Positions 27,912 through 37,041 are shown, counted from the first letter of the stretch. The stretch is DNA of 64,000 nucleotides from Alphaproteobacteria bacterium (GCA_024743195.1 JANSXE010000001.1:496001-560000); one strand, 5' to 3'. Notes: generated by a model not told the origin, from the letters alone. A program made the numbers and translations.

Positions 27912-29116
27912 CCGATCTGGATCGGCGGGGCGAGGCCGCCCGGCGGGAGGCCGTCCACGGCCTGCCGGCCTGGACCTACGAGAACGCGGAACTGCTGGCG
28001 CTGGAGTATGAGCGCCTGTTCCTAGGCTCCTGGCAGGCGGTCTGCCACGTCAGCGACGTGGCGGCGCCGGGCGACTATCTGACCTTCGACCTGATGCGCG
28101 ATTCGATCCTCGTGATCCGCGACCGCGACGGCGCGCTGCGCGCCTTCCAGAACGTCTGTCGCCATCGCGGGGCGCGGCTGCTGGACGGGCGGGGGCGGCT
28201 GTCGACGCGGCTGCTGTGCCCCTATCACGGCTGGGCCTATCATCTGGACGGGCGGCTCGCCGCCGTGCCGGCGGAGGGGACGTTTCCCGGCCTGGACAAG
28301 ACGTGCCTGGGGCTCACGGAAGTCCAGCTCGACATCCTGCTCGGCTTCGTCTTCGTGCGGGTGGCGGGCGACGGGCCGTCGCTGGAGGAGATGTGGGGCG
28401 CCTACGCCGAGCGGATCGCGCCCTATCGGCCCGAGGAGATGACCGCCCTCTACCCGCCCGTCGTGCAGGAATGGGCCTGCGACTGGAAGACCGCGGTCGA
28501 CAACAACCAGGAGAACTATCACATCCCGGTCGGACATCCCGGCTATTTCCGGCTGTTGGAGCGCGGCGGCGACAGCTTCGGCAACCGGTACGGCGTGGGC
28601 GGCAGCGTCAGCCGCCACCGCACGAAGCCGTCCAGCAACTGGGTCGAGCGGATGTATCAGGATCTCGCGCCCAAGGTCCTCGACCACCTGCCGGAGGAGA
28701 AGCGCACGCTCTGGCAGTTCTTCAGCATGCTGCCGAACCACGGGATCGACGTCTATCCGGACAGCATGGACTTCTTCCAGATCCTCCCCCTCGGCCCGGG
28801 GCGCTGTCAGGTGCGGGTCGCCGCCTATGCGCTGCCGGACGCGCGGCGCGAGGTGACGCTGCTGCGCTATCTGAACGGGCGCATCAATCGCCACGTGCTC
28901 GACGAGGACCGCTGGCTCAGCGAGCGGGTGCAGAAAGGGCTGCGCAGCCACGGCTACGCGCCGGGGCCGCTCTCGGTGATCGAGGACGGGGTGAAGGAAC
29001 TGCACGATCTGGTGCGCGCCGCCTGCCCCGTCGCCGCCCTGCCCGAGGCCCCGCCGCCGGGCGCCGTGGCCCGGCGCGATGCGGCGCTGCGCGCGGAACG
29101 GGCGGCGGCCGAGTGA
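27908..29116 (+). CDS. Rieske non-heme iron oxygenase, alpha subunit
   Basis: 402 residues. The Rieske [2Fe-2S] motif is C84-R-H86 (CRHRGARLL) with C104-P-Y-H107 (CPYHGW); the catalytic domain has VDNNQENYHIPVGHPGYF, with the bridging Asp and the mononuclear iron histidines. Its length and coupling to a BetI-like regulator point to the group that demethylates glycine betaine, stachydrine or carnitine (GbcA-like) rather than aromatic compounds. A reductase partner (GbcB type) is not adjacent and would have to be supplied from elsewhere. Substrate assignment is inference from context. Confidence 0.85.
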   Translation: MTDLDRRGEAARREAVHGLPAWTYENAELLALEYERLFLGSWQAVCHVSDVAAPGDYLTFDLMRDSILVIRDRDGALRAFQNVCRHRGARLLDGRGRLSTRLLCPYHGWAYHLDGRLAAVPAEGTFPGLDKTCLGLTEVQLDILLGFVFVRVAGDGPSLEEMWGAYAERIAPYRPEEMTALYPPVVQEWACDWKTAVDNNQENYHIPVGHPGYFRLLERGGDSFGNRYGVGGSVSRHRTKPSSNWVERMYQDLAPKVLDHLPEEKRTLWQFFSMLPNHGIDVYPDSMDFFQILPLGPGRCQVRVAAYALPDARREVTLLRYLNGRINRHVLDEDRWLSERVQKGLRSHGYAPGPLSVIEDGVKELHDLVRAACPVAALPEAPPPGAVARRDAALRAERAAAE

Positions 29117-29158
29117 GCGCGGTGCAGACCGTCGCCAGTTCGTAATCCGGTCACCGGT

Positions 29159-29269
29159 CGTCGTCCCGGACGGCCGGCAGGCCGAGCCGGGACCCAGGAG
29201 CGGCAAGCGCCGGGCCTCAGCGACCCGCCCTGGCTCCCGGCTCTCCGCTTCGCTCCGGCCGGGATGACG
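29159..29269. repeat. 111-bp palindromic intergenic repeat
   Basis: CGTCGTCCCGG at the left end is mirrored by CCGGGATGACG at the right (one mismatch). Internal arms 'GAGCCGGGACCCAGGAG' and 'CTGGCTCCCGGCTCTCCG' also pair, giving a long stem. It fills the gap between the convergent Rieske and MFS genes. This matches the dispersed palindromic elements common in alphaproteobacterial genomes; only one copy is in this window. It may act as a bidirectional transcription barrier. Confidence 0.65.
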
Positions 29270-29305
29270 GCGTTCGTGTGCGCGAGACCCCTGCCGCCCG
29301 CGCCC

Positions 29306-30517
29306 TTAACGCGCCAGCGTGCGCCAGCCGCCGATGACGAGGAAGAGGGCGAGCACCACCGAAAGCACAAGGGCGAACCCGTCCGGGCCCAGCGCGTCCA
29401 TCGCCGCGCCCGCGAGCGACGGGCCAGAGAGGCTGCCCAGGCAGTAGATCATCACGAAGAGCGCGTTGGCGGCGGCCAAGGCCCCGCCCTCGAAGCGCGC
29501 GCCGAGTTCCGCCAAGGCGACGGTGTAGAGGCCCGCGACCGTCCCGCCCCACAGGAAGAGCAGCGGCCAGAGCAGCATCGGCTGGCCCAGAACCGCCGGC
29601 AGCAGCGCCGCGCCCAGGAGCCCGACCGCGCCTACGCCCAATAGCAGCGCGCGTCGGTTCACCCGGTCGGCCAGCCAGCCGAGCGGCGCCTGCAGCACGA
29701 CCGCGCCCGCCACCGCAACGGACAGCATCACGAGCGCCTCGTCCTGGCCGATCCCGTGTCGCAGCCCGTAGATCGGCAGCAGCGCGAGCATGGCGGTGTC
29801 GACCAGCCCGGCGACGAAAATCGCCGTGAACAGCGTCGGGGCCAGCTTCAACGCCGACCAGCCGCCGCCCCCGGCCGAGAGCGACAGGTCCGGCGCCGCA
29901 TCGCGCGCGATCCAGATCGGCAGCCCGGCCAGCGCGATGCAGCCGATGATCCACAGGAACGGCGCCCACCCCTCGAGCGGCAGCAGGGTCAACAGCAACG
30001 GCCCGCCGGCGAAGCCGATCCCCATGAGCGCGGTGTAGAGCCCGGCGTAGAGGCCGCGATTGTCGGCGCGCGCCGCGCTGTTCAGCCAGGTCTCGCTGAT
30101 CACCCAATGGACCGACATGCCCACGCCCACCAGAAAGCGCAGTACGAACCAGGCCTCCAGCGAGCGAAAGGCGGCGAGGCCGACGAAGCCCAGAACGATG
30201 ACCGCGATCCCGGCCATCAGGGTCGGGACCACGCCGAAGCGCCGCACGATCCAAGGCGTCGCCGTCGACATCAGGATCGTCGCCAGCAGCGGCATGGAGG
30301 AATTGAGGCCGATCAGCGTCGTGGAGACGCCCTGCCGCTCCAAGAGCAGCGCCAGGAGCGGGATCGAAGCGCCGAAGGTGAAGCCGGTGGCCAGCAGGCT
30401 CGCCAGCACCGCGACGAGGCCGCGCCGGCGCTGCGCGGGGCTCAACCCGCCGACGCCGGCGGCCTCGACCGGCGGGTGGGGAAAGGGCTCGAAGCCGGGC
30501 GGGCGCTCCTCGACCAC
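29306..30517 (-). CDS. MFS transporter
   Basis: 403 residues with about 12 hydrophobic segments. The N-terminal half has the MFS loop 2-3 motif in degenerate form (WIVRRFGVVPTLMAG); the second half has GWLADRVNRRALLLG. It resembles the YcaD-like branch. It starts at GTG 30517, 12 bp after the aminomethyltransferase gene, and is the last gene of a four-gene minus-strand operon with two flavoproteins. It probably imports that operon's substrate or exports its product; neither is known. Confidence 0.85.
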   Translation of the reverse strand: MVEERPPGFEPFPHPPVEAAGVGGLSPAQRRRGLVAVLASLLATGFTFGASIPLLALLLERQGVSTTLIGLNSSMPLLATILMSTATPWIVRRFGVVPTLMAGIAVIVLGFVGLAAFRSLEAWFVLRFLVGVGMSVHWVISETWLNSAARADNRGLYAGLYTALMGIGFAGGPLLLTLLPLEGWAPFLWIIGCIALAGLPIWIARDAAPDLSLSAGGGGWSALKLAPTLFTAIFVAGLVDTAMLALLPIYGLRHGIGQDEALVMLSVAVAGAVVLQAPLGWLADRVNRRALLLGVGAVGLLGAALLPAVLGQPMLLWPLLFLWGGTVAGLYTVALAELGARFEGGALAAANALFVMIYCLGSLSGPSLAGAAMDALGPDGFALVLSVVLALFLVIGGWRTLAR

Positions 30518-30529
30518 GGCGCCGGCGCC

Positions 30530-31726
30530 TCAGCCGCGCCGATGGGCGGGCTGATAGAAACGCGGCGGGACGACGGTCGCGGCCGCGTCGGTTTTGCCCT
30601 GGGTGATTTCCTTGCGGTAATAGATCTCGGCGTCCAGCACCGTCCCCTCCCCGGCGGCGGAGGCGTCGACGGTGGCGAGCGCGATGTTGCGCTTGGCGAT
30701 GGGCGACCAGCAGGCGGAGGTCACCTGCCCCACCTCCTTGCCCTTGCGATAGAGATAGGCGCCGTGCGCCGGCTTGCGGCCCGTCACGTCGAGGCCGACC
30801 AACCGCTTGCGCGGCCCGCCCGCCTCGCGCTCCGCCAACAGCGCGCGTTTGCCGGTGAAGTGGTCCTTGGAGAGATCGACCGCCCAGTCGAGGCCGAGCG
30901 CCGCCGGCGTACGGGTCTGCGATTCCCGGATCGCGCGGCGCGCGCTCACGAACTCCACATTGATCAGGATATGCCCGGCCTCGATCCGCGTACGCTCCAG
31001 CGCGCGCGACCCGATGGGGCGCAGGTAGCGCGCCTCGCTCCGGCGCATCAGCGCATCCCACAGCTCGAGCGCGCGATCCGGCGCGACCCAGATCTCATAG
31101 CCCAGATCGCCGGTGAAGCCGGTGCGGCTGACCGTAACCGACACCCCATCTGCGGTCGCGAAATCGCCGATCCCGAAGAACGGCAGCGCCGCCGCCGCGT
31201 CCAGCCCGACATCCTGCAGCACCTGTTTCGAGGTCGGGCCCTGCAGGGCGAGGCCCGCGATTTCCTGGCTGACGTCCGCGACCGTCGCGTCGAAGCCCCA
31301 GGCGGCGTCTTCGAACCAGGTCAGTTGCGGCTCGGCGCAATTGATGCGGAACTCGGTCTCGGACAGGCGGAAGATCGTCCCCTCCTCCACCACGCGGCCG
31401 CGCCCGTCGCACCAGGGGGCGTAGGCGACCCGGCCGGGCTTCAGCCGGTCGATCCGCCGCGTGACGAGGCGATCCACCACGGCCTCCGCCTCCGGCCCGG
31501 CGATGCGGTACTTCAGCATCGGCGAGACGTCGTAGAGCGAGGCGCCCGTGCGCACCGCGAAATACTCGTCCTCCACGTCGTAGAAGAGGCTCGCCGTCAC
31601 GAAGCCGCGCCACGGCTCCCAGGCGTTGGCCAGGTTCAATTCCGCAAGGCGCGGATGGAAGGGCGTGCGCTCCAGTGCGGGGATGCTGGGCAGCAGCGGG
31701 GTTCGGGTTTGCGCGATCTCCGCCAT
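30530..31726 (-). CDS. GcvT-like aminomethyltransferase family protein
   Basis: 398 residues resembling the T-protein of glycine cleavage and the folate domains of dimethylglycine and sarcosine dehydrogenases. Seen: ASLYDVSPMLKYRI, LALQGPTSKQVLQ, SRTGFTGDLGYEIWV, and 'RIEAGHILINVEF'. These enzymes transfer a methylene unit from an amine to tetrahydrofolate. There are no gcvH or gcvP neighbours. It overlaps the upstream flavoprotein gene by ATGA, so it likely receives C1 units released by that oxidase. ATG 31726. Confidence 0.85.
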   Translation of the reverse strand: MAEIAQTRTPLLPSIPALERTPFHPRLAELNLANAWEPWRGFVTASLFYDVEDEYFAVRTGASLYDVSPMLKYRIAGPEAEAVVDRLVTRRIDRLKPGRVAYAPWCDGRGRVVEEGTIFRLSETEFRINCAEPQLTWFEDAAWGFDATVADVSQEIAGLALQGPTSKQVLQDVGLDAAAALPFFGIGDFATADGVSVTVSRTGFTGDLGYEIWVAPDRALELWDALMRRSEARYLRPIGSRALERTRIEAGHILINVEFVSARRAIRESQTRTPAALGLDWAVDLSKDHFTGKRALLAEREAGGPRKRLVGLDVTGRKPAHGAYLYRKGKEVGQVTSACWSPIAKRNIALATVDASAAGEGTVLDAEIYYRKEITQGKTDAAATVVPPRFYQPAHRRG

Positions 31727-33279
31727 CACACGCCTCCCGCGCCGGCGCGCGCCCGGCCCGCGGACGCGGCGGCCAGCGCCGCGCGCGCGCCGTTCAGGCC
31801 CGGCTGCCCGGTGATCCAGCCGCCCGGATGGGCGCCCGCCCCGCACAGGAAGAGACCGTCGATCGGCGTCGCATACTGCGCCCAGCCCGGGACCGGCCGC
31901 AGCAGGAAGGCCTGGTCCAGCCCCAGCTCCAGATGGTGCCAATGGCCGCCCGGCGCACCGAAGCGCGCGGCGACCTGCGCCGGATCGGTCAGTCTCGCTT
32001 CGGTCACGCGCGCCTTGAAGCCGGGCCAGTGCGTCTCCAGCCGCTCGACGATGCGGGCGGCGAGGCGCGGCCCCTCCTCCGCCCAGTCCGCCCCGCGCAG
32101 ATCGTGCGGCGCGCCGTGGACCAGCGCGCTGGCAGTCAGCGCGCCGTCGCGCGCCGCCAGCCGCAGCGCGAACGGCGGGTCCTGCGGGACGCCGCCGTAT
32201 TTCATGGCGTCGAAGGCGCGCTCCACCATCGCGATCGAGGGGGCGTGCACGAAGCGGTCGCCGGCCGCGTCCACCAGCCCCGGCGGCGGCCCGTCGAGCG
32301 TGAGGTCGAGCCGCGCCGTGACGCCGCGGCCGCGCGCAAGGCGGACGGCGCGCACGAAGTCGCCGTCGAGCCAACGCGGCCCGACGAGGTTCAGCAAGGT
32401 TGCGCCCGGATGGGCGCTGGACAGCACCAGCGGCGCGCGGAGCTCCGTCCCGTCCTCCAGCGCGACGCCGGCGGCGGCGCCGTCTTCGACCAAAATCCGC
32501 GCGACCGGCGCTTCGGTGCGGATTTCGGCCCCGAAGCCGCGGGCCGCCGTCTCCAGCGCCGCGATCAGGGCGGACGCGCCGCCCTCGACGCAGAGCGGCG
32601 TCCCAGGACGCCCCGGCGCCCCGCCCGCATAGCGCAGCATCAGCGTGAAGACCGAATTGGGCGAGCGCGCGCCGAGCCGATCCCCAAGCACCGCGTCGAA
32701 GGCGACAAGGCCTTGCAGGGCGTCGGTCTCGAACACTTCCTCCGCCAGATCGGCGACATTCATCGGCAGGATGCGCAGCAGGTCGCGCATGTCCGCCCGC
32801 CCCATCCGGCGCACCGCGAAGGCGAGCTTCAAGAGCGGCCAGCGCGCGCGCCAATCCGAGAATGACAGCCGCGGCGGCGTCTGCTCCAGGAAGGGCGCAA
32901 GACCCGCCGCCAGCCGGGCCATGCGTTGCTGGAAGCCGGGCCAGGCGTCGGCGTCGCGCGGCGAGAGGGCGGCGAGCGCCGCGCGCGTCGCCGCAACGTC
33001 GTCCGGATCGATCGTGACGCGCCGATCCGGGCCCAGCAGAAGATGCGTCCTCGGCGCGCGCGCCGACAGGCGAAGCCCGCAGCGCTCCAACCCGAGCTCC
33101 CGAACCACCGTGGGCGACAGCCGGCCGCAATCCTGCGCCAGCGTCGCCATGCCGCCAAGACGGTCCGACGCCTCCAGCAGCAGCGTGCGCCGCCCGGCGC
33201 GCGCGAGCAGCGCGGCGGCGACCAGCCCGTTGTGGCCGCCGCCGACGACCAGCGCGTCGAAGGGCGCCGCCCCGCTCAC
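31726..33279 (-). CDS. FAD-dependent oxidoreductase, phytoene-desaturase-like (copy B)
   Basis: 517 residues. The N-terminal dinucleotide site is VVGGGHNGLVAAALLARAGR; the C-terminal FAD-binding block is LFLCGAGAHPGGWITGQPG, both typical of the CrtI/amine-oxidase-like superfamily. It starts at GTG 33279, overlapping the stop of the preceding flavoprotein (GTGA). It shares the overall plan of copy A but is clearly diverged. Carotenoid genes are absent, and co-transcription with a folate-dependent aminomethyltransferase suggests amine oxidation instead (inference). Confidence 0.82.
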   Translation of the reverse strand: MSGAAPFDALVVGGGHNGLVAAALLARAGRRTLLLEASDRLGGMATLAQDCGRLSPTVVRELGLERCGLRLSARAPRTHLLLGPDRRVTIDPDDVAATRAALAALSPRDADAWPGFQQRMARLAAGLAPFLEQTPPRLSFSDWRARWPLLKLAFAVRRMGRADMRDLLRILPMNVADLAEEVFETDALQGLVAFDAVLGDRLGARSPNSVFTLMLRYAGGAPGRPGTPLCVEGGASALIAALETAARGFGAEIRTEAPVARILVEDGAAAGVALEDGTELRAPLVLSSAHPGATLLNLVGPRWLDGDFVRAVRLARGRGVTARLDLTLDGPPPGLVDAAGDRFVHAPSIAMVERAFDAMKYGGVPQDPPFALRLAARDGALTASALVHGAPHDLRGADWAEEGPRLAARIVERLETHWPGFKARVTEARLTDPAQVAARFGAPGGHWHHLELGLDQAFLLRPVPGWAQYATPIDGLFLCGAGAHPGGWITGQPGLNGARAALAAASAGRARAGAGGV

Positions 33280-34868
33280 GCCGCCCTCCGCTTCAGGTCG
33301 CCCAGCATCTCGCGCGCGGCGTTGGCGCCGGGCGCGCCCATCACGCCGCCGCCCGGATGGGTGCTGGAGCCGCACATATAGAACCCCCGGATCGGCGACC
33401 GGTACTGCGCGTAGCCCGGGACCGGCCGGTTGAAGAGCAATTGGTCGAGGGTCAGTTCGCCATGGAAGATGTTGCCTTCGGTCAGCCCGACCTGATCCTC
33501 CAGGTCGGCCGGCGTGCGCACCCAGGCGTCGAGGATCAGCTCCTTGAAGCCGGGCATGTGGCGCTCGATCGTCTCGATCACGGTGCGGCCGAAGGCGTCG
33601 CGGTCGTCGTCCGTCCAGGGGCCGGTCGCCAGCTTCGGCGGCGCGTACTGCACGAAGACGCTCATATAGTGCTTGCCCGGCGGCGCCATGCTGGAATCCA
33701 GCGTCGAGGGCAGGAAGATGTCGAGATAGGGCCGCGCCGACCAGGTCCCGTTCTTCCAGTCGTCATAGGCGCGCTCCAGATACTCCATCGAGTCCCCGAC
33801 ATTGATCCCGCCGCGCATCAGCTTCGGATCGTGCCGGATCGCCGGAACCTCGGGCAGGGCGTCTAGCGCGATGTTGAGCTTTCCGGACGAGCCGCGGATC
33901 TTGAACGCCGCCACCCGCTCGACGAAGTCGTCGGGCAGATGCGCGCGCGGCGCGATCTTCAGGAAGGTGCGCTTGACGTCGAGATTGGAGACGACGGTGC
34001 GCGCGCGCACCTCCTCCCCGTCCGCCAGCACGACGCCGGCGACCTGATCGGCCTGCATCAGAAGCTCCGAGACCTCCGCGTCGGTTCGGATTTCCGCGCC
34101 GTGGTCCTGCGCCGCGGCGGCGAGCGCGCGGCTGATCGCGCCCATGCCGCCGACCGCGAAGCCCCAGGCCCCGACATGACCGTCCAGATCGCCCATCACG
34201 TGATGCAGCAGCACATAGGCGCTGCCCGGCGAATAGGGGCCGAGGGCGGTGCCGATGATCGAGCCGCCGGCGAACGCGCCCTTCACCACGTCGCTTTCGA
34301 AATAGCGGTCGAGGAAGTCGCCGCAGCTCATGGTCCAGAATTGCATCGCCTGATAGAGCGCGTCTTCGCCGAGCCGGCCGAAGGCCTCGCCGATCTCCTT
34401 CATGCCCATCAGGTCCCGCCATTTGAAGCTGGTCGGATCGGGCGGGGTCTTCAGCAGCAGGGGACGGATCGCGCGGACCTGGCGGGTCAGGTCGCGCATG
34501 AAGTCCTCATAGGCCTCTGCGTCGCGCAGCGAATGGCGCGCGATCTCCCGGCGCGTCTGATCCGCGTCGGGATAGAGGGCGAGGCGGTCGCCGGTCTCCA
34601 TCAGGCAGGCGGTGGAGCCGTAGGGGATGATCTTGAGGCCGTACCTGGGCAGGTCGAGGTCGCGCATGATCTCCGCGCGCAGCAGGCTGCAGACATAGGA
34701 GCAGGAGGAGTAGGTGAAGCCCGGATAGCGCTCCTCCGAAATGGCCGCGCCGCCGATCGCCTCGCGCCGCTCCAGCACCAGCACGTCCGCCCCGCCGCGC
34801 GCCAGATAGGCCGCCGCCGCCAGGCCGTTATGCCCCGCCCCGATGACGATGGCGTCGTAGCGCTTCAT
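33276..34868 (-). CDS. FAD-dependent oxidoreductase, phytoene-desaturase-like (copy A)
   Basis: 530 residues and the first gene of the operon. N-terminal VIGAGHNGLAAAAYLARGG binds FAD; ERREAIGGAA and the C-terminal FYMCGSSTHPGGGVMGAPG complete the CrtI-like signature. ATG 34868 follows a GGGAGG. It is divergent from a BetI-like regulator across a 183-bp promoter region. The tandem arrangement with copy B suggests a heterodimer or two successive oxidation steps; the substrate is unknown. Confidence 0.83.
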   Translation of the reverse strand: MKRYDAIVIGAGHNGLAAAAYLARGGADVLVLERREAIGGAAISEERYPGFTYSSCSYVCSLLRAEIMRDLDLPRYGLKIIPYGSTACLMETGDRLALYPDADQTRREIARHSLRDAEAYEDFMRDLTRQVRAIRPLLLKTPPDPTSFKWRDLMGMKEIGEAFGRLGEDALYQAMQFWTMSCGDFLDRYFESDVVKGAFAGGSIIGTALGPYSPGSAYVLLHHVMGDLDGHVGAWGFAVGGMGAISRALAAAAQDHGAEIRTDAEVSELLMQADQVAGVVLADGEEVRARTVVSNLDVKRTFLKIAPRAHLPDDFVERVAAFKIRGSSGKLNIALDALPEVPAIRHDPKLMRGGINVGDSMEYLERAYDDWKNGTWSARPYLDIFLPSTLDSSMAPPGKHYMSVFVQYAPPKLATGPWTDDDRDAFGRTVIETIERHMPGFKELILDAWVRTPADLEDQVGLTEGNIFHGELTLDQLLFNRPVPGYAQYRSPIRGFYMCGSSTHPGGGVMGAPGANAAREMLGDLKRRAA

Positions 34869-35008
34869 GACCGAGCCTCCCGATGCGGCCCCGCATTGCG
34901 CCGGGCGCCGCCTCTCCTGTCTAGCGCCCGGGCGCCTTCCTGTCCAGTTCGCTGAATGACTTCTCAATCAAATTCCTCTCTATTCCTTCCGTTTTTCATT
35001 GGGTTATC

Positions 35009-35022
35009 TCGCAGGGATGCGA
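35009..35022. promoter_or_regulatory. Candidate operator in the flavoprotein/BetI divergent promoter
   Basis: TCGCA-GGGA-TGCGA, a 5-bp dyad extended imperfectly outwards (TATC.../...GATA), lies 30 bp before the BetI-like start and within the AT-richer divergent region. It is a plausible binding site for that regulator. Confidence 0.4.
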
Positions 35023-35051
35023 TATTCTAAGAGCAATTCCTGGAGTCTCGA

Positions 35052-35690
35052 ATGGCGAGCGAACAGCACAGCGCCCAGCGCCGACGGCAGTTGATCGAGG
35101 CGACGATCGCGGTCATCGCCCGGCAAGGGCTGGTCGGGCTGCGCGTCGCGGACGTGGCCGCGGCGGCCGGTCTCAGCTACGGCGTCGTCAGCTTCTATTT
35201 CAAGAGCAAGGAACGGCTGCTGCTGGCCACGCTGGACCATCTCGCGGCCGAGTACGAGGCGGCCGCGGCGGAGGCCGCGGCGGCGGCCGGCCCGTCGGCG
35301 GTCGACCAACTCGCCGCCGTGCTGGAGCTCGACTTCTCCGACCGGATCGCCGCGCCGGAGAAGATCGCCGCCTGGACCGCCTTCTGGTCGGAATCGCGCG
35401 CCACGCCGGCCTTCCGCAAGCGCTGCGTCGAGCTGCAGGACGGGTTCGTCGCCTTGAGTCGGCGGCTGCTGCACGACGCCCTGGCGGAGAGCGGCCGGCG
35501 GGCGGACGTGGACCGGCTGGCCGCCGGGCTCAACCACCTCGTGACGGGTCTTTGGGTCGAGTTGCAGCTACGCGGCGCCAAGGCCGACCGGGAGGAAGCG
35601 AAGCGGGTGTGCCGCGCCTATCTCGACGCGCTGTTTCCGCAGGCCGCCGTCGGCGGGTCCGAGCCCCAGGGCCGGGCGGCCGCCGAATGA
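35052..35690 (+). CDS. TetR-family regulator, BetI-like (copy 2)
   Basis: 212 residues. The helix-turn-helix includes LRVADVAAAAGLSYGVVSFYFKS, and the ligand domain has WTAFWSESRATPAFRK, a diverged version of the BetI block. It is divergent from the operon of two flavoproteins, aminomethyltransferase and MFS carrier, and is the obvious candidate regulator of it. The stop overlaps a small lipoprotein gene (ATGA). Confidence 0.85.
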   Translation: MASEQHSAQRRRQLIEATIAVIARQGLVGLRVADVAAAAGLSYGVVSFYFKSKERLLLATLDHLAAEYEAAAAEAAAAAGPSAVDQLAAVLELDFSDRIAAPEKIAAWTAFWSESRATPAFRKRCVELQDGFVALSRRLLHDALAESGRRADVDRLAAGLNHLVTGLWVELQLRGAKADREEAKRVCRAYLDALFPQAAVGGSEPQGRAAAE

Positions 35691-35914
35691 AGCCGTCGCG
35701 GCATCCGGCGCCGGTCGCGCTTGCGCTCGCGCTCGTCCTCTCGGCCTGCAGCGGCGGGCCGAAGACGCCGCCCGCCGACCCGGCGCCCAGCCCGCCCGCC
35801 GCCGCGCAGGCGGACGCAGCGGTCTCGGAGACCGACGACGTCGAGGATTGCGGCTGCAAGCGGCGCACGATCACGCCGCTGGCGTCCCCGATCCGTCCGG
35901 CGACGCCCGAGTAG
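35687..35914 (+). CDS. Small lipoprotein, unknown function
   Basis: 75 residues with a lipoprotein signal peptide: MKPSRHPAPVALALALVLSAC, lipobox LSAC with the lipidated Cys at residue 21. The mature part is Pro/Ala-rich, ending in a DCGCKRR motif. It overlaps the regulator gene by ATGA, so the two are co-translated. No family recognised; it may simply ride on the regulator transcript. Confidence 0.65.
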   Translation: MKPSRHPAPVALALALVLSACSGGPKTPPADPAPSPPAAAQADAAVSETDDVEDCGCKRRTITPLASPIRPATPE

Positions 35915-35928
35915 ACGGGCGCGCGTCG

Positions 35929-37038
35929 TCAGCGGCGCTCGCTCTCCAACAGGATCACGGAGTCGTTGTCCCAGGTCAGCCAGACGGGGGCGCCTTCGTC
36001 CAGCCCGTCGCCGCCGCCGACGGCCCAATCCTGCGCCGCCACGGCGACCGGCCGCTCGAGACCCGCGACGCGAACGTGGAAATGGCTGCGATCGCCGAGA
36101 TAGGCGGCCGCCTCCAGCACCCCTTCGACGGCGTTCGCCGCCCCGTCGGACCGGGCGGGAGAGAGGGTCAGCTTCTCCGGCCGCAAAGCGGCGACGATCG
36201 ACGCGCCCGGCTGCAGGGCCGCCCCGCCCAGCTTCGCCCGCATGCGTCCGAAGCCGGCGGCGTCCAGGACCGCCTCCTCGCCCGCCGTTTCGCTGACGCG
36301 GGCCTCGAAGAAGTTCATCTGGCCGATGAAGTCCGCGACCGTGATGCTGGTCGGCCGGTTGTAGACCTCCTTCGGCGAGGCGACCTGCAGCGCCCGGCCG
36401 TCCGCCATCACCGCGATCCGGTCGGAGAGCGTCATCGCCTCCTCCTGATCGTGGGTGACGAAGACGAAGGTGATTCCGAGCGACTGCTGCAGCTGCCGCA
36501 GTTCGATCTGCATATCCTCGCGCAGCTTCTTGTCGAGCGCGCCCAGCGGCTCGTCGAGCAGCAACACCTTGGGGCGTCGGATCAATGCGCGGGCCAGCGC
36601 GACCCGCTGGCGCTGACCGCCCGAGAGCTCATTCGAGCGCCGGTCGCCATAGCCGCCGAGTTTGACCATCTCCAGCGCCTCCTCGACGCGGCGGTCCTCC
36701 TCCTGGCGCGGCAGCTTCTCCTTGCGCAGCCCGTAGGCGACGTTCCGCGCCACGTTCAGGTGCGGGAAGATGGCGTAGTTCTGGAACACCATGTTGGTCG
36801 GCCGCAGATGCGGCGGCTGACCGGACACCGGCTGGCCGTCAATGTAGACTTCGCCCTCGTCCGGGGTCTCGAAGCCGGCCAGCATGCGCAGCAACGTCGT
36901 CTTGCCGCAGCCCGAGGGCCCGAGGAGCGAGAAGAACTCGCCGGCCCCGATCGAGATGTCGACGGCGTCGACCGCCACGACCGCGCCGAACCGTTTCGTC
37001 ACGCGCTCGATGCGCAGATAGGAGTCGTCACCGGCCAT
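35929..37038 (-). CDS. potA: Polyamine-type ABC transporter ATPase (PotA-like, system 1)
   Basis: 369 residues. Walker A GPSGCGKTT (about 39-47), Q loop in MVFQNYAIFP, signature LSGGQRQ, Walker B VLLLDEP and switch THDQEEA are all present, followed by a TOBE_2 domain (about 285-369). It energises import of spermidine, putrescine or another cationic amine. It starts 3 bp after the permease gene and is the last gene of a potD-potB-potC-potA unit. Confidence 0.9.
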   Translation of the reverse strand: MAGDDSYLRIERVTKRFGAVVAVDAVDISIGAGEFFSLLGPSGCGKTTLLRMLAGFETPDEGEVYIDGQPVSGQPPHLRPTNMVFQNYAIFPHLNVARNVAYGLRKEKLPRQEEDRRVEEALEMVKLGGYGDRRSNELSGGQRQRVALARALIRRPKVLLLDEPLGALDKKLREDMQIELRQLQQSLGITFVFVTHDQEEAMTLSDRIAVMADGRALQVASPKEVYNRPTSITVADFIGQMNFFEARVSETAGEEAVLDAAGFGRMRAKLGGAALQPGASIVAALRPEKLTLSPARSDGAANAVEGVLEAAAYLGDRSHFHVRVAGLERPVAVAAQDWAVGGGDGLDEGAPVWLTWDNDSVILLESERR

Positions 37039-37041
37039 TCG

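Noticed and set aside
29756-32632. Long plus-strand frame opposite the MFS and GcvT-like genes
   Set aside because: Composition typical of antisense frames in GC-rich DNA; no motif or ribosome-binding site.
30530-34868. Carotenoid biosynthesis (CrtI-like genes)
   Set aside because: No crtB, crtE or related genes nearby; the partners are GcvT-like, MFS and BetI-like, which point to amine metabolism.
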